Shown here: positions 60,026 through 64,000 of the stretch, piece after piece
Position numbering within the stretch: position 1 is the stretch's first letter
How the letters are laid out: each line of letters opens with the position of its first letter
Origin: an uncultured Oscillospiraceae bacterium
GTDB lineage: Bacteria; Bacillota; Clostridia; Oscillospirales; Oscillospiraceae
Direction: 5' to 3'
NCBI GenBank assembly: GCA_944386975.1
Contig: CALXDC010000010.1
Location: 1-64,000, forward strand
DNA length: 64,000 bases
Position numbers and translations under genes: made by a program
Notes under the pieces: model-generated
Seen by the model: the letters and a program-made list of their open reading frames with translations, nothing else
What the model was told of the DNA's origin: nothing
The model's database searches: none

Positions 60026-61405
60026 TCAGGACTCCTTGACGGGCCAATACTTGTCGATCATATCCTGCTTGATGCGCTTGAGCTCGCTCTTGGGCAGAAT
60101 GGAAAGCAGCTCCCAGCCCAGGTTCAGGGTCTCCTCGATGGAGCGGTTCTCCTCAAAGCCCTGGGAGACGTAGCGCTTTTCAAACTCGTCGGCAAACTTG
60201 GCGTACAGAAGGTCGGTGGGGCTCAGAGCCGCCTCGCCCAGAATGGTCATCAGCTCCTTGGCCTCCTTACCGGAGGCGTAGGCTGCGAACAGCTGGTTCA
60301 TGGTGGAGGCGTGGTCCTCACGGGTCTTGCCCACGCCGATACCCTTATCCTTCAGACGGCTCAGAGAGGGCAGCACGTCCACCGGAGGCAGGATGCCCTT
60401 GCGGTACAGGTCACGAGAGAGGATGATCTGCCCCTCGGTGATGTAGCCGGTCAGGTCGGGGATGGGGTGGGTCTTGTCGTCCTCGGGCATGGTGAGGATG
60501 GGAATCATGGTGATGGAGCCCTCGTAGCCCAGCTTCCGGCCGGCACGCTCATACATGGTAGCCAGGTCGGTGTACAGATAGCCGGGGTAGCCGCGGCGGC
60601 CGGGCACTTCCTTCCGGGCGGCGGAGACCTCACGGAGGGCCTCGGCGTAGTTGGTGATATCGGTCAGAATGACCAGCACGTGCATGCCCTTCTCAAAGGC
60701 CAGATACTCCGCAGCAGTGAGGGCCATACGGGGGGTGGCGATACGCTCGACGGCGGGGTCGTTGGCCAGATTGGTGAACAGCACGGTACGGTCGATGGCG
60801 CCGGTGCGCTTGAACTCGTTGACGAAATACTCGGCCTCTTCAAAGGTGATACCGATGGCGGCGAAGACCACGGCGAAGTTGGTCTCGCCCCCCAGCACCT
60901 TGGCCTGACGGGCAATCTGGGCCGCCAGCTGGGCGTGGGGCAGACCGGAGCCGGAGAAGATGGGCAGCTTCTGGCCGCGGACCAGGGTGTTCAGGCCGTC
61001 GATGGTGGAGACGCCGGTCTGGATGAACTCGTTGGGGTAGTCCCGGGCGGCGGGGTTCATGGGCAGGCCGTTGATGTCCTTGTGGGCCTCGGGCAAAATG
61101 GCGGGGCCGCCGTCGATGGGCTGGCCCATGCCGTTGAAGACGCGGCCCAGCATGTCGCCGCTGACCGCCAGCTCCAGGGGGTGGCCCAGGAAGCGGATCT
61201 TGGAGTCCCGCAGGTTGATGCCGGCGCTGCTCTCAAAGAGCTGCACCACAGCGGTGTCGCCGTTGACCTCCAGCACCTTGCAGCGGCGGGTGGAGCCGTC
61301 GTGGAGCTCGATCTCGGCCAGCTCGTCGTAGGTGACGCCCTCCACCTGGTGGACCACCATCAGAGGTCCGGAGACCTCATGGATGGTACGATATTCCTTC
61401 ATCAT
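60026..61405 (-). CDS. ntpB: V-type ATP synthase subunit B
   Basis: Regulatory (non-catalytic) head subunit. 459 residues: [42 protein letters not shown] near 84, [22 protein letters not shown] near 146 (modified P-loop lacking the GKT lysine), and [24 protein letters not shown] near 318. Two adjacent ATGs overlap the subunit A stop. Confidence 0.96.
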   Translation of the reverse strand: MMKEYRTIHEVSGPLMVVHQVEGVTYDELAEIELHDGSTRRCKVLEVNGDTAVVQLFESSAGINLRDSKIRFLGHPLELAVSGDMLGRVFNGMGQPIDGGPAILPEAHKDINGLPMNPAARDYPNEFIQTGVSTIDGLNTLVRGQKLPIFSGSGLPHAQLAAQIARQAKVLGGETNFAVVFAAIGITFEEAEYFVNEFKRTGAIDRTVLFTNLANDPAVERIATPRMALTAAEYLAFEKGMHVLVILTDITNYAEALREVSAARKEVPGRRGYPGYLYTDLATMYERAGRKLGYEGSITMIPILTMPEDDKTHPIPDLTGYITEGQIILSRDLYRKGILPPVDVLPSLSRLKDKGIGVGKTREDHASTMNQLFAAYASGKEAKELMTILGEAALSPTDLLYAKFADEFEKRYVSQGFEENRSIEETLNLGWELLSILPKSELKRIKQDMIDKYWPVKES

Positions 61406-63180
61406 TCGTCCTCACCGCCTTTCTCCGCGATGGCGGCGATCTCGCTCTCCATCGCCTGGGCGATGGCGGCGTACTCCGCCTCATACTTGTCGGCCTCCAC
61501 GAACTTGGCCCGGCCGATCTGCTCCTTGGAGGGGATGGCGAAGAGGGCCTGGAGGTCCGCGCCCTTGGCCACGGCGGCCCGGGCCAGCTTGTCGTAGTCG
61601 AGAATCAGGGCCAGCAGGCGCATCTGCCGGTCAAAGCTGGAGTAGGAGTCCACATCCATGAAGGCGTTCTGCTGCAGGAAGTCCTCGCGGACCATCTTGG
61701 CAGTCTCCAGCGTCAGCTGATCGCCCGGGCCCAGGGAGTCCTTACCCACCAGCTTGACGATCTCGTCCAGCTCCGCCTCCTCCTGGAGGATGCTCATGGC
61801 CTTGTTCCGGTTCTCCATGAAAGCGGGGCCGAAGTGCTCGTCGAACCAGGGCTTCATGGTGTCCAGATACAGGCTATAGGAGTTCAGCCAGTTGATGGCG
61901 GGGAAGTGGCGGCGGTAGGCCAGGGAGGCGTCCAGAGACCAGAACACCTTGACGATGCGCATGGTGCCCTGGCTGACGGGCTCGGAGAGGTCGCCGCCGG
62001 GAGGCGACACGGCGCCCACGGCGGTGAGGGAGCCGGTGCGGTCCTCGGTGCCCATGCACTGCACCACGCCGGCGCGCTCGTAGAACTGGGCCAGACGGGA
62101 GGCCAGGTAAGCGGGGTAGCCCTCTTCACCGGGCATCTCCTCCAGGCGGCCGGACATCTCACGGAGGGCCTCGGCCCAGCGGGAGGTGGAGTCGGCGATG
62201 ACGGCCACGGCGTAGCCCATGTCGCGGAAGTACTCGGCGATGGTGATGCCGGTGTACACAGATGCCTCACGGGCGGCCACGGGCATATCGGAGGTATTGG
62301 CGATGAGGACGGTGCGCTTCATCAGGGTCTCGCCGGTGCGGGGGTCGGTGAGCTCGGGGAACTCACGGAGCACGTCGGTCATCTCGTTGCCCCGCTCGCC
62401 GCAGCCCACGTACACCACGATATCCACGTCGGACCACTTGGCCAGCTGGTGCTGGACCACGGTCTTGCCGGAGCCGAAGGGGCCGGGCACGGCGGCGGTA
62501 CCGCCCTTGGCGATGGGGAACATGGTGTCGATGATCCGCTGGCCGGACTGGAGGGGGGCCACGGGATTGTACTTCTTCTTATAGGGCCGGCCGATGCGGA
62601 CAGGCCACTTCTGGACCATGGTGAGCTCCTTCAGTTCGCCCTTGTCGGTGCGGACCTTGGCAATCACCTCGTCGACAATATAGTCGCCGGGCTGGATGAC
62701 CCACTCCACGGTGCCGGAGACGCCGTTGGGGACCATGATCTTGTGGAGCACCACGCTGGTCTCGGGAACGGTACCCAGCACGTCGCCGCCGGTGACGGCG
62801 TCGCCCACCTTGGCCACAGGGGTGTAGCTCCACTTCTTCTCCCGGGTGAGGGCGGGGACCTCCACGCCGCGCTGAAGGTTGGAGCCGGTGCGCTTGACGA
62901 TCTCCTCCAGGGGGCGCTGGATGCCGTCGTAGATGTTCTCAATGATACCGGGGCCCAACTCCACGCTCAGGGGGGCGCCGGTAGAGACCACGGCGGCGCC
63001 GGGTCCGAGGCCGGAGGTCTCTTCATAGACCTGGATGGAGGCCTGGTCGCCGGTCATATTCAGGATCTCGCCGATGAGCCGCTGCTCGCCCACGCGGACC
63101 ACGTCGGCCATGTTGGCGTCGGCCAGTCCGTCAGCGACCACCAGAGGTCCGGAAACCTTAATGATCTTGCCTTGACTCAA
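61402..63180 (-). CDS. ntpA: V-type ATP synthase subunit A (catalytic)
   Basis: 592 residues. Walker [36 protein letters not shown] near 231, [16 protein letters not shown] near 397, and the non-homologous region between about 110 and 200 ([21 protein letters not shown]). The start is a TTG at 63180, behind gaaaggcag at 11 nt, matching the usual [14 protein letters not shown]-terminus; the longer open frame runs into the insert upstream and is rejected. Between it and subunit F lies a 420 bp non-coding insert. Confidence 0.93.
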   Translation of the reverse strand: MSQGKIIKVSGPLVVADGLADANMADVVRVGEQRLIGEILNMTGDQASIQVYEETSGLGPGAAVVSTGAPLSVELGPGIIENIYDGIQRPLEEIVKRTGSNLQRGVEVPALTREKKWSYTPVAKVGDAVTGGDVLGTVPETSVVLHKIMVPNGVSGTVEWVIQPGDYIVDEVIAKVRTDKGELKELTMVQKWPVRIGRPYKKKYNPVAPLQSGQRIIDTMFPIAKGGTAAVPGPFGSGKTVVQHQLAKWSDVDIVVYVGCGERGNEMTDVLREFPELTDPRTGETLMKRTVLIANTSDMPVAAREASVYTGITIAEYFRDMGYAVAVIADSTSRWAEALREMSGRLEEMPGEEGYPAYLASRLAQFYERAGVVQCMGTEDRTGSLTAVGAVSPPGGDLSEPVSQGTMRIVKVFWSLDASLAYRRHFPAINWLNSYSLYLDTMKPWFDEHFGPAFMENRNKAMSILQEEAELDEIVKLVGKDSLGPGDQLTLETAKMVREDFLQQNAFMDVDSYSSFDRQMRLLALILDYDKLARAAVAKGADLQALFAIPSKEQIGRAKFVEADKYEAEYAAIAQAMESEIAAIAEKGGEDE

Positions 63181-63600
63181 GCTTTTCACTGCCTTTCTTC
63201 GTATAGTGAGGGGCACGGAACGAACCCGATCATTCCGCCCCAAATCCCCCACCGGGGGGCCAGGGGGCCGCAGTCCCCAATCCCTGAGGTGCGGTCTCCT
63301 CACGGCATAGCCGATCTTCGCGCTAAGAGCCTCGCTGTGCTCGGTTGCGCTCCGAAATGCGCCTGCGGGCGCGATGCGGCCTACGCTACAAACATGCCAC
63401 TGGCATGTTTGCTTAACGCTGCGGGGCCAGGGGGCCGCAGCCCCCGGTTCTTTTGCCGGAGGCAAAAGAAAAAAATGGAATCATTTTTGTCAGGACATGC
63501 GCCTGACAAAAATCCCTTGACCCGCGCGCCGGGGGCGCGCACGCCAGTCCGCAGACTGGCGGTGGGGGGTCTCTGGGGGGGGAGCCTGCTCCCCCCGGAC
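63181..63600. repeat. Non-coding insert inside the V-ATPase operon
   Basis: About 420 bp between subunit F and A genes that normally abut. It is palindrome-rich: CAAACATGCCA/TGGCATGTTTG (63390s), CATTTTTGTCAGG/CCTGACAAAAAT near 63480-63515, CCAGTCCGC/GCGGACTGG-like near 63540, GGGGGGAGC/GCTCCCCCC near 63575-63597. A ~45 bp block near 63325-63365 (CGCGCTAAGAGCCTCGCT.., GGTTGCGCTCCGAAA) matches the elements at 3840 and 54110. GGGGCCAGGGGGCCGCAG occurs twice (about 63256 and 63421). Confidence 0.75.
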
Positions 63601-63909
63601 TTATGAAATATCGGCTCCCACAGCCCGTTCGACAGCGCTCTGGAGGGCGGCCTGGCCGAGCCCCAGAGAGCCGCTTTTGCCGGGGATCAGGATCACCGCC
63701 GGGGTGACGGCGTCCTTGTAGCGGTCCACATCGGCGCTGATGCGCTGGGCCAGCTGCTCGGTGATGTAGATCACCGCATAGTCCTCCTTGGCCAGCCGGT
63801 GAAGCGTGTGCCGGGCCTCGTCGGGGTCGTCGGCAAACACCACGTCCAGCCCCAGGGCCTTGAAGCCCAGGACGCTGTCCCGGTCGCCCAATACCGCAAT
63901 CTTATACAT
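63601..63909 (-). CDS. ntpF: V-type ATP synthase subunit F
   Basis: 102 residues: MYKIAVLGDRDSVLGFKALGLDV, AVIYITEQLAQRI and VTPAVILIPGKSGSLGLG are the subunit F pattern of a Rossmann-like stalk protein. The start at 63909 overlaps the end of the subunit C gene by 8 bp; a GTG at 63918 is the alternative. It is separated from ntpA by the insert. Confidence 0.92.
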   Translation of the reverse strand: MYKIAVLGDRDSVLGFKALGLDVVFADDPDEARHTLHRLAKEDYAVIYITEQLAQRISADVDRYKDAVTPAVILIPGKSGSLGLGQAALQSAVERAVGADIS

Positions 63910-64000
63910 AGCTCTCACGCAACCTTTCCCGGATCATCTCGCCGCTGATGCCGGCCATCCGGCCGCTCATGATGATCCGCACGGCGGTGAACTCGATCTC
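63902..64000 (-). CDS. ntpC: V-type ATP synthase subunit C, C-terminal 32 residues
   Basis: The frame enters from the window edge and reads EFTAVRIIMSGRMAGISGEM, then IRERLRESYV and stop at 63902. This matches the C-terminus of V-type subunit C (..RERLRxxYV). The order C-F-A-B-D agrees with the standard operon; the start lies beyond the window. Confidence 0.8.
   Translation of the reverse strand, partial: EIEFTAVRIIMSGRMAGISGEMIRERLRESYV

Noticed and set aside
61402-63465. ntpA starting at 63465 with 95 extra residues
   Set aside because: The extension translates the non-coding insert; the family N-terminus begins at the TTG at 63180.

Overview
The window looks like a chromosomal segment of a GC-rich, Gram-positive anaerobe of the class Clostridia, probably an Oscillospiraceae-type gut bacterium. 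The signs are Firmicute-style SAM-I, T-box and M-box RNA leaders, strong AGGAGG ribosome sites, sigma-A promoters with 16-18 bp spacers, a fermentative AdhE, an rnfCDGEAB operon, a V-type ATPase and a membrane pyrophosphatase. The organism is inferred from gene content, not from a marker gene. No tRNA, rRNA, CRISPR array, phage block or transposase was seen.

Layout. 1-2140: the end of uvrC and 5-formyl-THF cyclo-ligase. 2190-3596: metK (minus) with a complete SAM-I riboswitch and promoter. 3733-4346: a non-coding element with inverted-repeat ends. 4396-7794: an overlapping operon of radical SAM enzyme, GNAT, radical SAM/SPASM enzyme and mutY. 7837-10582: larE-larB-larC for nickel-pincer cofactor synthesis. 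10797-13735: kdgT-like permease, a GNAT and mreB. 13852-16775: adhE behind three Rex-like operators. 16786-21837: rnfCDGEAB (minus). 22173-26403: a DUF975 protein, mgtE with an M-box, and a Na+ decarboxylase beta subunit with a small gamma-like protein behind a terminator-bearing structured leader. 26497-28800: MgtC-family protein, Kef-type antiporter and an Arg-rich leader peptide (minus). 29159-29577: a probable stand-alone structured RNA. 29716-34384: anti-sigma, ECF sigma, dus, hppA (minus). 34819-37746: a YedE/TusA/DUF3343 and cysteine desulfurase selenium/sulfur module. 37811-40983: histidine phosphatase-GNAT fusion, a small YtxH-like protein and T-box-controlled glyS. 41419-47337: an uncharacterised locus of XRE regulator, kinase-like protein and four zinc-ribbon membrane proteins, three with an extracytoplasmic beta-helix. 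47437-55429: mfd, a MATE transporter, cysS, and cysE with a T-box. 55754-59077: a YtrA-type regulator with an ABC transporter. 59333-64000: V-ATPase genes D, B, A, F and the end of C (minus).

How the genes fit together. Ion-gradient energy metabolism dominates: Rnf (ferredoxin:NAD+), V-ATPase, membrane pyrophosphatase, the decarboxylase pump, a cation antiporter and Mg2+ transport. AdhE re-oxidises NADH and is probably controlled by Rex, whose gene is not in the window. A second theme is sulfur, methyl and selenium supply: metK, cysE, cysS and yedE-tusA. A third is RNA control: SAM-I, M-box, two T-boxes, a candidate cation riboswitch, an attenuator-like hppA leader and a candidate free-standing RNA.

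The most novel material is the kinase/zinc-ribbon/beta-helix locus at 41.4-47.3 kb, the candidate RNA at 29.2-29.6 kb, and several families of short non-coding repeats that sit inside operons or beside terminators and duplicate flanking sequence.
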